A stretch of 30,475 nucleotides of DNA from an uncultured Cuneatibacter sp. (GCA_934234215.1 CAKQHB010000031.1:1-30475), one strand, 5' to 3'; positions 1 through 10,001 are shown, counted from the stretch's first letter. The notes: generated by a model not told the origin, from the sequence alone. A program made the numbers and translations.

Positions 1-67
1 AGGAAAATTCAAGACATCGGCAGGACTGTATGATAAAGAGCCGTTTGGTTTGACTGAAATTAAGTAA
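1..67 (+). CDS. C-terminal tail of an upstream gene (partial)
   Basis: An open frame enters from the left edge (codons in phase with base 2) and ends at TAA 65-67. The visible residues are GKFKTSAGLYDKEPFGLTEIK in short: about 21 residues, rich in polar residues and ending in Lys. This is too little to name a family. RhuM genes often sit beside type I restriction-modification genes, so an hsd gene upstream is conceivable, but that is inference only. The next gene starts 37 bases after this stop, so the two could share a transcript. Confidence 0.4.
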   Translation, partial: GKFKTSAGLYDKEPFGLTEIK

Positions 68-104
68 GATAGGTCGAAAATTTTATTTATGGAGGAAATC
101 TTAT

Positions 105-1151
105 TTGAAAAAGAAAAAAGACGAAATAGCCATCCGTTCCAGTGCAGCAGAATACCTAACCTATATTGCCTCTATTGGTGATCAGCAGGACAGCATTGAG
201 ATGCGCTATGAGGATGAGAATATATGGCTGACACAGAAGATGATGGCCACATTGTATGATGTGGATGTTCGTACAATCAATGAGCATATTAAGAAGATTT
301 ATTCCGACTCAGAGCTTGAGGAAGATTCAACTATCCGGAATTTCCGGATAGTTCAAACAGAAGGCTCACGTCAGGTGACTCGTGATACGAAACATTATAA
401 TCTTCAAATGATTATTGCTGTTGGATTCAAGGTAAATAATGAGCGAGCGGTGCAGTTTCGCAAGTGGGCCAATGGTATCGTGAAGGACTACACCATCAAA
501 GGCTGGGTTATGGATGACGAGCGTCTGAAAAATGGTGGCTCCGTTCTTACAACAGAATACTTTGATCGTTTGCTTGAGCAGATTCGTGAGATCCGTTTGT
601 CTGAGCGTAGATTCTATCAGAAGATAACGGATATCTATGCTACAGCTCTGGATTATGACCGAACAGCCAAAACAACAAAGCAGTTCTTTGCAAAAGTGCA
701 GAACAAGATGCATTATGCGGTTCATGGACATACAGCAGCGGAGTTAATTTATGAGCGAGCCAATGCAGATAAGCCACATATGGGATTAACCACTTGGGCA
801 GCAGCACCGGAAGGCAAGATCGTAAAAAGTGATGTGAGCGTTGCGAAGAATTATCTGAGTGAGCAGGAAATGCGTTCACTTGAGCGTATTGTATCTGCTT
901 ATCTGGATTTAGCAGAAGACCGGGCAGAACGTCATATTCCGATGACGATGGAGGATTGGTCAAAGCGGTTGGATCTATTCCTGATGGCTGATGACAGAGA
1001 GGTTCTTCAGGATGCAGGCAAAATCACTGCCGAGATTGCTAAGGCAAAAGCTGAAACTGAATTTGAAAAATATCGTGTTATTCAAGATAGGCTGTTCATG
1101 TCTGACTTTGATAAGTACATGCTGGAACTGGAAGAGAATGCGAAGAAGTAG
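105..1151 (+). CDS. RhuM-family protein (Virulence_RhuM)
   Basis: This 348-residue protein matches the RhuM family, named from Salmonella SPI-3 and widespread in bacteria near restriction-modification and toxin-antitoxin genes; its biochemical role is not established. The diagnostic block is at residues 98-123 (YNLQMIIAVGFKVN followed by RAVQFRKWA). A helix-turn-helix-like stretch precedes it at about 41-66 (WLTQKMMATLYDVDVRTINE). Residues 160-348 are charged and mainly helical. The start is TTG at 105, preceded by GGAGG at 91-95; the nearby ATG at 89 is out of frame. Length is normal for the family, so the gene looks intact. It has no membrane segment and is presumably cytoplasmic. It lies 37 bases after the upstream gene and about 460 bases before the giant gene, from which it is separated by a strong promoter. 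Confidence 0.88.
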   Translation: MKKKKDEIAIRSSAAEYLTYIASIGDQQDSIEMRYEDENIWLTQKMMATLYDVDVRTINEHIKKIYSDSELEEDSTIRNFRIVQTEGSRQVTRDTKHYNLQMIIAVGFKVNNERAVQFRKWANGIVKDYTIKGWVMDDERLKNGGSVLTTEYFDRLLEQIREIRLSERRFYQKITDIYATALDYDRTAKTTKQFFAKVQNKMHYAVHGHTAAELIYERANADKPHMGLTTWAAAPEGKIVKSDVSVAKNYLSEQEMRSLERIVSAYLDLAEDRAERHIPMTMEDWSKRLDLFLMADDREVLQDAGKITAEIAKAKAETEFEKYRVIQDRLFMSDFDKYMLELEENAKK

Positions 1152-1291
1152 CAGCATCGCCATTAAAATTTTCAGCTTGCCAAGGTCGAGTGCATGGGAG
1201 TTGGGGCATCAGTTGGGGCGAAAATAGCTGTTGACCTGTTCTCTGTATGAAGAACGGACAAGGTGGAGACGATGGCAGTTCTTCACTAAAT

Positions 1292-1319
1292 TTGACTTTT
1301 CTATTGGAATCACTATAAT
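1292..1319 (+). promoter_or_regulatory. Sigma-A-type promoter upstream of the giant gene
   Basis: TTGACT at 1292-1297, a 16-base spacer and a perfect TATAAT at 1314-1319 make a strong vegetative promoter. The -10 box lies inside the 11-base palindrome ACTATAATAGT (1312-1322). Transcription would start near 1326, giving a leader of about 285 bases before the giant gene at 1610. The 458 bases between the rhuM-like gene and the giant gene hold no convincing gene: the only open frame (1231-1542) has no good ribosome binding site and no recognisable domain. Confidence 0.6.
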
Positions 1320-1332
1320 AGTAGAAACGAAT

Positions 1333-1351
1333 AAAAAAGTTGAACTTTTTT
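1333..1351 (+). promoter_or_regulatory. Perfect 19-base palindrome just after the promoter, possible operator
   Basis: AAAAAAGTTGAACTTTTTT has two perfect 9-base arms around a single G. It starts 14 bases after the TATAAT box, at roughly +8 to +26 of the predicted transcript. Its place and symmetry suit a repressor operator for the giant gene. With a one-base centre it cannot form an unstrained RNA hairpin, so a DNA-binding role is favoured over termination. No cognate regulator can be assigned. Confidence 0.4.
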
Positions 1352-1609
1352 CCGTGAACAGGCGAGGTTCAGACTGTGATATGGATAGCGAGTTACGTCC
1401 ATATTTTTTTGCTACAGAATTTGTTGATATGTTTCCGCAAACAAACGGAGATATTTTGCTACAGTCCACATTAGTCTGGATTGGTTCCCGAAAACTGACA
1501 TCAATCAGGACGTATTGTGCCATGTGGAGAATGTGGTGTTGATGACGAAGTGTCAACCGTGATGACATAATTTTGCGGATTACGAAAGAGTAGAGGGGGA
1601 GTATGATTG

Positions 1610-4600
1610 ATGGAGAATACGGTACAGCCTTTTCTTGAGAAAACATTAGACATCGATGAATTATTCAAAGGGTCTTCGGAGCTATCGCCTTTGTATAGAA
1701 ACGGAATCATATATCTGCTCAATTCGAAGGTTGGATTTATCGCAAATCAGTTTTGCAATAAAAAACTACTTCCTGACGTAGAAATCGCAAATTCGGACGC
1801 AATTCTTTTTGATTCCAGCAGAGTGAAGTTCATCCCGGAGGATGCGTATATTCAAACTTTGAAGCAAGTATATTTGGTGAAATATGTGCCGGGCGGAACG
1901 ACGCGAAATGAAAAAACAAATCTGGAACAACCAACGATCAACTACGATTATCCGGTTATTATTTTGTGGGCTTTTTCTAGAAAGCAGACTGCATGGCTTT
2001 CTATTGAGGGCAGTGTTGTGTCATGCAAGTCCAAAGAAGAAATTGCAGATTCGGAGACTGCAGCACCCTCACAAACGGTACCATTGCCTGAGAACCTTAG
2101 AAACGCTGTATGCGAGGAGTTGCATAGAAATTTGGAGGACGGCTGCTTTTTCTACGCGTCCGCTTTTCCGGAAGTCTTACATAGCGCCGGCATTGAAAAC
2201 TATAAAGTGTATGCAATTTCTATTGAGCAGTTTGTGAAGCAGTATCTTGGTCCGGATTATGAATACGTGAGAGATATAGAGATTGGTGGGAAAAGGCATC
2301 CGGGTATCATTTTATTTCAGAATGGAAAAGAAGTGGAGGATGGAACTGCAAAAATTAAGGAAAATTCCACGAAAGTCCAGACGCAAGAGAGACCGGTAGT
2401 AAAAACAGAGGATTTTGATATTGCGATTGAAGGCATTCAAAGAGAAATAGGCCGCAGGTTAGAGAATCAAAGATTTGTAGTCGCATCCCTGCTTCCCGAG
2501 ATAGCAAAACCAGCAGGTATGGTGAATTTCAGACTATATGCGGATAGTGTGGAGGAGTTTGTTGATTTGTATCTGCCGGAGTATCGTCTCTTGACAAAAA
2601 TTGAAATAGACGGGACGTTATACCCAGGCATTATCGTAAGACGTGGGATGGAGGTTCACTTTTTTGCAAAAAAGGTGCAAACAATAGCGAGCAATGAGGG
2701 AGTCTCTGCAGAGAAAACGGATTTTGAGGAATTGGATCGCCTGTTTGAGCAGAAAGAATATTTTTCTTTGCTGACTTCGGAAACGCTTCGCCGTGTGAGT
2801 TTTAGTGCACTTCCATTTTCCTATATGGAACGCGTGCTTACTTGTGCTGCCCGCATTTTATATGGGGATGATGATAAAGTTATAGTTCTAAATGAGTTCC
2901 AGAAGGAGATGATCTGTGCCCCGGGGTCAATCGCGTTTATAAAGAAATGGAAGGTAGAGGGTCGGTTTCCGGAGTCTATCATTAACGGCTGCGCGGAGTC
3001 TTCCATTGCTTCTTTTGATTTGCCAAATGACAATGGGTGGGTAGTTGCTCTGCTCAACAAGATCGGTCATCTGAGTTCCCGAAATGATAATTATACGGGC
3101 TTAATTGAGCGCTTTTCCGCGTGCAGTAGTTCCATCATACCACTGCTTTATTTTGTGCGCTTCTGTGTGCAGAGTAGTAAAGTGACAGCAGGACTGAGTG
3201 AGTACTGTCAATTGGTAAAGGATGTGCATAATGTTCCGTTTTATGAGCGGATCGAAGATGCGTATAAATTATATTCTTTTGAAGAATTACTGCGGGCAGT
3301 CGATCAATACATCATGAACCTTCAAGAGTTCCCTCAAAATATTCGGACGCATATTTTTGCCGCTTATTTGGATACGGATAACCTGGGTGAGCTCGAAAAG
3401 GTACTGAAAGTGATAGACCCGGAAAATGTGTCGATTGAAAGAAAATTACTCAATATTTACAAGGATTATGAAGCATGCACCGAACAGGATATTGAATGGC
3501 TGTTAAGTCAGAATGTAAGCCTTCAGTTATTGCAGAAAACGTATTCGATAATATGGGAAACATACGCCACTCAGGAGATGCTTCCAATTCATTTTCTTGA
3601 GATGCTGAATTGGATCGCGCTGTACCATGATTATACATCCATCAATGAAGTATTGAGATTTCATATTTTGGATAATAAATTCACCAAATACGAAAAGCAA
3701 CTGCAGCTGATGGCTTCCTTTGACAGAGTACGCCGGGCTGCAGAGAGCAAGCCCGAAATGTATTTGCTGGCATCTTACATTGCATATATTGCAACAGATA
3801 GAAACGAAGAGAGCGCGATTGTGATCCAGGACAGGTGGCCGGCTATTTCGGATTCGTTGTTTGAAAATAGTTTACTTCAAGAGGAGAATATTGCAGGGAA
3901 GGGAGACACTGCAGCTACAAAATATTTTCGAATTCTTTCGCTGGATACAGAAAAGTATCTCATTGCCCAAAATAAGTATGCCGATTGGTTTTCTGAAAAA
4001 TGTGTGACCAGCGAGTGTACGACGGACGAAGTCCGGGAGCTTTTGAAGGAATTGTCAGAAAAAGAGGCACATGAGGCTTATTCTCGCCTTTTTTGGGACG
4101 CTTATCATCGCATGGACATGTCAGAAGGCGATTTGTTCTATGTAGAGCAGTATGTTGTAGCTTTGATTGGATTGCGGAAATTTGTGGAAGCGATCGCTTT
4201 TGTCAATTCCGAGAATCAGTTTTCTGTTGAAAAAAGAAATGAGTTACTCATTCGGATCATGACCGAGAATTTTCGAATCAATGGTCTTTATCAAAAGGCA
4301 TTTTCTATCTTTAATTCGTCTTTTACGACGAATGATGCGATTACGCTGTTACAGGAAAGCATTACCGGTAACAAGTATTATATTTTTACGTGCCTGATTG
4401 CGCTGTACTGCAATGAAAAAAGATATGAAAAGGCGCTGTATTTGTATTGCCTTTATCGTTCGAAGGCAGAAAATGGCTTTACAGAATTGTACAGTCAGCT
4501 TCGCAGCAAGACAGCGGCGGTTTATGGAAGACTAAAAAATCGCTATGATGTGATTGAATTGGCTTTTTGCTCTTTGAGCAGAGATGATTTGATTGAATTC

Positions 4601-7600
4601 TTGACATGGGTCCCGTTGATTCCGATTCCGAATTTTAAAGGAGATATTGCAGCGCATCCGTTTTCTTTTTTCTTTGAGAAGCTTGTGAAAAATCCGCGCG
4701 ATTCTTCGGTATGGTTGGATCTTATAGCGCAGATGTCTCGAAATGCGGATCGAAATGCATGGATGATTGTAGTATGCGATAATGTTCTTCGCCATGAATT
4801 CGGGATCAACTATAGCAAAGCGAATGTTTATGATGCAATTAGAAGTGTAATTACAGATACGGAAGTTAAGGACCAACCGTACAATCTGCTTCCGTATAGT
4901 TTTGCGTATATTGAAGATTACATGGATATTACGCTCGGACAAAGTGCCGTGGAATGCTTATCAAATGAGGAGCTTTCCAGGAAATTGATCCATGATAATT
5001 ATTGGTACGACAGTTATCAGAACGCATACGATCACTTTAAAAATTATTGTCTGGAGCAATTCAGCAAGACCGGAAACACAATCTATAATGATTTCCTGAG
5101 AGATTTTGGATTAGAGTTGGATATGTCCGATTTGCTCCATTTGGCGGAATCTTCCGAAGAGGTATCCTTTCTCTTTCAGAAAATTTGCTATAACTATATG
5201 ATGGGTTTGTATCCATCGGAAACACTGGCAGTATTAAACGCATTTGATGTCAGCAAATTAGCGCCCAGAGATGAGAGTGTGCTGTCTGTACTGAAAATGC
5301 TTTATAAAGAGGACGACTCCCTGCTGCTTTCCGAATTAAGCATTCTGGAAGACGAAGATGAAGTCAGACGATTTAAATATGATTGTGCCAAGATTATCAG
5401 TATATTTCCACAGAAGAAGGAACTGTATTCTTTTGAAGATGCGAATAGTGATAAGTGCTACAAAATGATCGTGTATGCGTATGTATTTGAGTTCCTTTAC
5501 AGCGAGGATATTTACGATAAGTATAATTTTGAATTTGGCGAACTATATGGAAACAGACGCCTTTTCGAAGCGTATTTATTTTTCCTGAAGCATGCATACA
5601 ATGCACAGCTTATCTGGAATACCGGATATTGGTTCTTTTATAAAAAGTGGCGCTATTTAAAGTGGGCGCTGGCGGAGTGCTTATCCGATGGAAAAAACTA
5701 TTCCGAAACAGATATTGTGAAGGCAATGAAAAACAATGGTCACTATGATATGGTTTACGAAAGTGATTACAAACCGTTTCGGAAAAGCATTGTGGAGCTT
5801 TGGGAGAGAGAACATGTTTCGGACAAGGTGAAAAAGTTCTTTTTATATGCATTGATGACGGGAAATTATGCGGAGTTTCTATCGCAGAATGCTCCTGTAT
5901 TAAGTGCGCTTTCGGATACCGACCAGGCGTTGTTCCGAGATATGGTATCACAGGTGGATTTTCGTAAGTTCAATCTCGAATTATATCGCAAGTATGATTC
6001 GAATTTATTTGACAGAAGATATGAGGAAGCGTTATGTGTTGCGAGTGCGGTTTCTCTCTATGCATTTGATGCAATTCAGGCACTGAAAAATGCTGCAAAT
6101 CCGGAAAAAGCATATGCAGTATTCCATGCAGTTTCGCAAATAGAAAAAGAATCACTTGCTGTATCGAAAGCGTTTTCGTTAGACGATGAGATTTATTCGG
6201 AGAATGCAGAGGTGCTTCTTCCGGTGATCTGTTCTAGGCAGTTTGATTTTAATATTTACGGCAGCATTAGACGGTCATTGCTTGGAAATGCAAAAAAGAT
6301 CAGTGAAATGAAATATCACCTTCTGGGGGATTATTTGGAGAAGTATCATCCGGGTGAGGCAAATGCGGTTCGTTGGCATTTGACTGCTTTGAAGGCGGCG
6401 CTCCAAAAAGATAAAAAAACAGTAGAAAACATTGTTCGAGAACATGACATTTCCACTGGAGTTCCCGCTCAGTGGGAAAAAGAGACGAATAATATTATGG
6501 AATACGCAGTCGGAAAAACAGATCGATTTTTCTGGGATTATTCGGCTCAGGACGATAGCCAGATTGGACATAAAAAAGAGGCATCGTTCAGCTTTGCGCA
6601 GAGATTGGCAGCGGTATTCGGCGTAAAAAAGGAAGCGATGACCTTTTCGGATGCACAAGTATGCTATCAACGCTTTTGTGAGAAATCTGTTGCGGTGTGG
6701 GACAGAATCCAGAGTGGTTTGTCGTTGATCCTGAATTTCCATCCAAACAATAAAGGGAAGGAGCAAAGCGGTTCTGATATTCCGAACAAAAGAATTTTGA
6801 GCTTTCGGGTCGGAATGACATTGATAGAGTCGAATGTTGATATCTCCTTAGATGACCGGTTGCTTGTATTGACAGAAGTGTATAATGCAAGGAATTTCTT
6901 GCAAAGAGAGGGACAGGAGGATACCTTCTCTCAGCTGGCGGAAAACTATTCCAATACGATCAAACGAGGTTTGTCATTATCGAATTGGATCACCTATGCG
7001 GAGGTAATCCATCAGTTTCTTGCGGACACACATGCTACATTGGATTTTGAGGAATTGAAGGCACGGATTATTGATCCGGCAGCGGCACTGTTTCATGGAA
7101 GCGTATCGATAGAGGAAAGATACGAAAAACTGAAAGACCTGTTAAAAGCATCAAAAGGACTGGAATCGTCCTATGCGGAGAGTGTTTTTGATGCAATTCG
7201 AAGGGAGTGCCGTGCGATTGAAAATGGTCCAAGGCTTCGAATCAAGATAGAAAATGATCAGATCACAGACGGGCAGTTGTATTTTGTGATAGAAAATATA
7301 GGTACCTGTGCGGTGGACGTTCAGAGTGAAGATCTGGAAATTGTTCTGCACCAGGCAGAGCATCCCAAACGGGAAAATATCGAGGCTGCGAACATTGGTC
7401 GTCTGCAGAGAGGGTCCCTGACCGGCGGACATGTGGCATTGGTTCTTGATGCAGAAGATACACAGGTCGAGGTATCACTTTCTGTCTGCAGGAGGAATGG
7501 AGATAAAAACATTGTTCTTTGCAGTGTAACCAGAACCCTGCGTATCGGGCAATGCACGAATGGATTTTCTTTAAAGTCAACGACCTGGTATGATGTCGAT

Positions 7601-9991
7601 AATGCGGTAAGAGGATCCGAAATACTGTTTGGTCGTGAGGATATTAAAGAGAAACTTTCGACGATAATCCCCAAGGGCATTGCGGTTATCTATGGACCAT
7701 CCAGAATCGGAAAAACATCTCTGATGAACTGGATTCAGGACTCATATGCATATGATAAGGGAAATGTTATCTCGGTTTCTTTTGGCGCAGAGGGAGGCAA
7801 TGGCAAGTATACAGACTATCAGGAAAACTTTATAGATGCATCGAAACCGGTACCGTATGAGGACGATGCGGCTATGAGCGAGTATCTGCTGGTAAAAACG
7901 ATTGAAGCCGGATTGGGAAATTTATTTCGATACACCAGACCATCGAAGAAACCATTTTCAAAGGAGATGCGGTCTCAAATCATTCATATCTTACAGGATG
8001 AAAGCATGGGAATCCTGGAGAAGTATAGTGAGTTGGATGCGTTTTTGGAGGATGAAGGGTTAGAACTATGGCTGATGTTGGATGAGTTCCAACAGGTTGT
8101 GGGGCGATGGAATGTCAAAAAAACAACGGATTTTGTCCGGGTATGCCAGAAGATTTCTTATAACAGAAGGAGTAACATAAAACTAATCATCTGTGGTTCG
8201 GACGATCTTTTGCGCCATATGGTTTTGAAATATGACTCTGTTTGGCAGGATGCGTTTAACACAGGATGCAGAGTTGCAGTTGGTCCATTGAATCCGGGAC
8301 CGTTTAAGGAGATGATCCAGACAGAAAAAACATTGGCAGGATCGAATATCGTGTATTCCGAGGATGCGCAGCGTGCATTGTATTCTTATGCAGGAGGCGT
8401 TGCTCTTTACGGAAAAGAAATCTGTAATACAATCCTGGCTGAGATCGCTGCAAAACCGGCGTTATACGCGGGACGTCATCATATTTATGTTTCGGATATT
8501 GCGATGAAAACACAGGAATTGCTGCGCACACAGGCCTCCAATCTGTCGGCGAAAGACAGTGTCAGAATTGTTGAGATTTACAGAGCGGTAACCAAAAACC
8601 TGGATCCAAACAGTGATATGCAGTATTTGTGGTATATTGCCAGATGGATCAACGCAAATCCGGATCAGGAAGGATTTGCAGAAAATGATTTTTCAAAGGA
8701 GGGGATGTTAAAGAAGCCCAAGCAAATGCATGATTCTCTGGAAATTGCTGTAGAAAGAGGCATTCTCAGAACGCATGTGTCTTCCAAAGATGGTCAGACA
8801 TATTATAATTTCAGAACCATTTTCTATTATTATGCAATTCTGGGCAAATCAAATGAGTATGACGGAAGCTTGATTTTTGCCGAAAATGATGGAGAGATTG
8901 AGACGGAAAATGGAAAATCGAGACCGCAGGAAATATTGGATTCCTTCCGGACGCTGTCGAATCCGGATGATCAGAGTCAGGTGTTGAGTGCAATTTACCA
9001 CTCGCCGGGACTTGACCAGCATGTGCGCGAGACGTTTCGAGATGGAATCGGCATCAATGTCAGTTACGGCGGCGATGACAACAGAGGCGGAACCAAAATA
9101 GGCGAGCAGCATAATGTACAGGTGAATGTGCAGAATATTACGAATATACTGAATGGAATCCTTGCAGCGGACGCTACGTCGGCAACAATGTTAGCGGGAT
9201 TGAGGAAATTGCCTCGTCTCTCTGCGTACATGGGAGAATCCGAATTGCCAATTCTGCTGGAAAGCGTGGATAGCGAAGATTCGGAGATTGCTTTCGAAGC
9301 AGAAGCAAAACTCGAAGAAAAAATGTCGCAAATGACCTCGGACTATAAAGCTGCTTTAGTAATGGAAGAAGACGTCACAGAAGAATTTTGTGTCTGGGAT
9401 ATTCTTGGTATCACAGAAGATGAGTATTTGATGTTGACGGACAAGCTGGATCCATCGTTTATGACCGACTTGTATTTTGCGGCAAAGCTGGATTCTATTT
9501 TTGCGAGAATTGAGCAGGGGACAGACGGTCCGGATACCAAAGATTATAGTCCGGTAAGCATCATGTATTGCAAGATTCTGGAGAAAATGCTCAAATTCTA
9601 TCATACCGATCTTTACTGCAGACGTGTTCCGAGAGTATCGACAGAGGTCAAAATAAATGGAAACAAGGTATTGTTCGGCGAGTTGAGTGACAGCGCGATT
9701 CGAAAGCAGGTACAAAACCAGATCATGCTGGGCGCATTTCTGTATCCGATCAATCCGGAACGTGTCGATGAGAATCACAAAAACTGGGAAAGAATTTCCA
9801 ATAGCAGTCGGGCGGTAAAACAACAAGTTTGGAAAGACCATGGAAAAATGCTTTGCAGAGCAAGGACGATCCGAAATAGTTCCGCACATGGTGCAGATGG
9901 TATTTTGGTGGATCGAAATATGCTGAAGGAACTGAAAAACTTGCTTCTCAATGACGAAGGGTTGCTGACGATTGTTGAACTAAGTAAATAA
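1610..9991 (+). CDS. Giant solenoid / P-loop NTPase / HEPN-like protein (candidate defence protein)
   Basis: A 2,793-residue cytoplasmic protein. ATG 1610 is preferred over TTG 1607 because GAGGGGGAG (1593-1601) then sits 8 bases upstream. Residues about 160-238 and 267-342 are two copies of one domain (ASAFPEVLHSAGI / ASLLPEIAKPAGM), a pattern like winged-helix LOTUS/OST-HTH domains, though not certain. Residues about 370-1750 are a helical solenoid without clear family. About 1865-1975 is beta-rich and Ig-like. A P-loop NTPase follows: Walker A GPSRIGKTS (2029-2037), Walker B LWLMLDEFQQ with D2158/E2159, and a strand ending in CGSD near 2196; this order suits STAND/AAA-type regulatory ATPases. 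Residues about 2480-2520 are a Gly/Asn-rich linker. The C-terminus (about 2630-2793) is helical and carries RTIRNSSAH; R2755-x4-H2760 is the HEPN ribonuclease motif. By analogy with STAND defence proteins, the solenoid may sense and the HEPN domain may cleave RNA. A terminator follows. Confidence 0.75.
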   Translation: MENTVQPFLEKTLDIDELFKGSSELSPLYRNGIIYLLNSKVGFIANQFCNKKLLPDVEIANSDAILFDSSRVKFIPEDAYIQTLKQVYLVKYVPGGTTRNEKTNLEQPTINYDYPVIILWAFSRKQTAWLSIEGSVVSCKSKEEIADSETAAPSQTVPLPENLRNAVCEELHRNLEDGCFFYASAFPEVLHSAGIENYKVYAISIEQFVKQYLGPDYEYVRDIEIGGKRHPGIILFQNGKEVEDGTAKIKENSTKVQTQERPVVKTEDFDIAIEGIQREIGRRLENQRFVVASLLPEIAKPAGMVNFRLYADSVEEFVDLYLPEYRLLTKIEIDGTLYPGIIVRRGMEVHFFAKKVQTIASNEGVSAEKTDFEELDRLFEQKEYFSLLTSETLRRVSFSALPFSYMERVLTCAARILYGDDDKVIVLNEFQKEMICAPGSIAFIKKWKVEGRFPESIINGCAESSIASFDLPNDNGWVVALLNKIGHLSSRNDNYTGLIERFSACSSSIIPLLYFVRFCVQSSKVTAGLSEYCQLVKDVHNVPFYERIEDAYKLYSFEELLRAVDQYIMNLQEFPQNIRTHIFAAYLDTDNLGELEKVLKVIDPENVSIERKLLNIYKDYEACTEQDIEWLLSQNVSLQLLQKTYSIIWETYATQEMLPIHFLEMLNWIALYHDYTSINEVLRFHILDNKFTKYEKQLQLMASFDRVRRAAESKPEMYLLASYIAYIATDRNEESAIVIQDRWPAISDSLFENSLLQEENIAGKGDTAATKYFRILSLDTEKYLIAQNKYADWFSEKCVTSECTTDEVRELLKELSEKEAHEAYSRLFWDAYHRMDMSEGDLFYVEQYVVALIGLRKFVEAIAFVNSENQFSVEKRNELLIRIMTENFRINGLYQKAFSIFNSSFTTNDAITLLQESITGNKYYIFTCLIALYCNEKRYEKALYLYCLYRSKAENGFTELYSQLRSKTAAVYGRLKNRYDVIELAFCSLSRDDLIEFLTWVPLIPIPNFKGDIAAHPFSFFFEKLVKNPRDSSVWLDLIAQMSRNADRNAWMIVVCDNVLRHEFGINYSKANVYDAIRSVITDTEVKDQPYNLLPYSFAYIEDYMDITLGQSAVECLSNEELSRKLIHDNYWYDSYQNAYDHFKNYCLEQFSKTGNTIYNDFLRDFGLELDMSDLLHLAESSEEVSFLFQKICYNYMMGLYPSETLAVLNAFDVSKLAPRDESVLSVLKMLYKEDDSLLLSELSILEDEDEVRRFKYDCAKIISIFPQKKELYSFEDANSDKCYKMIVYAYVFEFLYSEDIYDKYNFEFGELYGNRRLFEAYLFFLKHAYNAQLIWNTGYWFFYKKWRYLKWALAECLSDGKNYSETDIVKAMKNNGHYDMVYESDYKPFRKSIVELWEREHVSDKVKKFFLYALMTGNYAEFLSQNAPVLSALSDTDQALFRDMVSQVDFRKFNLELYRKYDSNLFDRRYEEALCVASAVSLYAFDAIQALKNAANPEKAYAVFHAVSQIEKESLAVSKAFSLDDEIYSENAEVLLPVICSRQFDFNIYGSIRRSLLGNAKKISEMKYHLLGDYLEKYHPGEANAVRWHLTALKAALQKDKKTVENIVREHDISTGVPAQWEKETNNIMEYAVGKTDRFFWDYSAQDDSQIGHKKEASFSFAQRLAAVFGVKKEAMTFSDAQVCYQRFCEKSVAVWDRIQSGLSLILNFHPNNKGKEQSGSDIPNKRILSFRVGMTLIESNVDISLDDRLLVLTEVYNARNFLQREGQEDTFSQLAENYSNTIKRGLSLSNWITYAEVIHQFLADTHATLDFEELKARIIDPAAALFHGSVSIEERYEKLKDLLKASKGLESSYAESVFDAIRRECRAIENGPRLRIKIENDQITDGQLYFVIENIGTCAVDVQSEDLEIVLHQAEHPKRENIEAANIGRLQRGSLTGGHVALVLDAEDTQVEVSLSVCRRNGDKNIVLCSVTRTLRIGQCTNGFSLKSTTWYDVDNAVRGSEILFGREDIKEKLSTIIPKGIAVIYGPSRIGKTSLMNWIQDSYAYDKGNVISVSFGAEGGNGKYTDYQENFIDASKPVPYEDDAAMSEYLLVKTIEAGLGNLFRYTRPSKKPFSKEMRSQIIHILQDESMGILEKYSELDAFLEDEGLELWLMLDEFQQVVGRWNVKKTTDFVRVCQKISYNRRSNIKLIICGSDDLLRHMVLKYDSVWQDAFNTGCRVAVGPLNPGPFKEMIQTEKTLAGSNIVYSEDAQRALYSYAGGVALYGKEICNTILAEIAAKPALYAGRHHIYVSDIAMKTQELLRTQASNLSAKDSVRIVEIYRAVTKNLDPNSDMQYLWYIARWINANPDQEGFAENDFSKEGMLKKPKQMHDSLEIAVERGILRTHVSSKDGQTYYNFRTIFYYYAILGKSNEYDGSLIFAENDGEIETENGKSRPQEILDSFRTLSNPDDQSQVLSAIYHSPGLDQHVRETFRDGIGINVSYGGDDNRGGTKIGEQHNVQVNVQNITNILNGILAADATSATMLAGLRKLPRLSAYMGESELPILLESVDSEDSEIAFEAEAKLEEKMSQMTSDYKAALVMEEDVTEEFCVWDILGITEDEYLMLTDKLDPSFMTDLYFAAKLDSIFARIEQGTDGPDTKDYSPVSIMYCKILEKMLKFYHTDLYCRRVPRVSTEVKINGNKVLFGELSDSAIRKQVQNQIMLGAFLYPINPERVDENHKNWERISNSSRAVKQQVWKDHGKMLCRARTIRNSSAHGADGILVDRNMLKELKNLLLNDEGLLTIVELSK

Positions 9992-10001
9992 TTTTTGAAA
10001 G

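Noticed and set aside
1231..1542. 103-codon plus-strand frame between the rhuM-like gene and the giant gene
   Set aside because: It has no ribosome site and no domain, and it overlaps the promoter of the giant gene; it may be leader DNA or gene debris, but coding is not supported.
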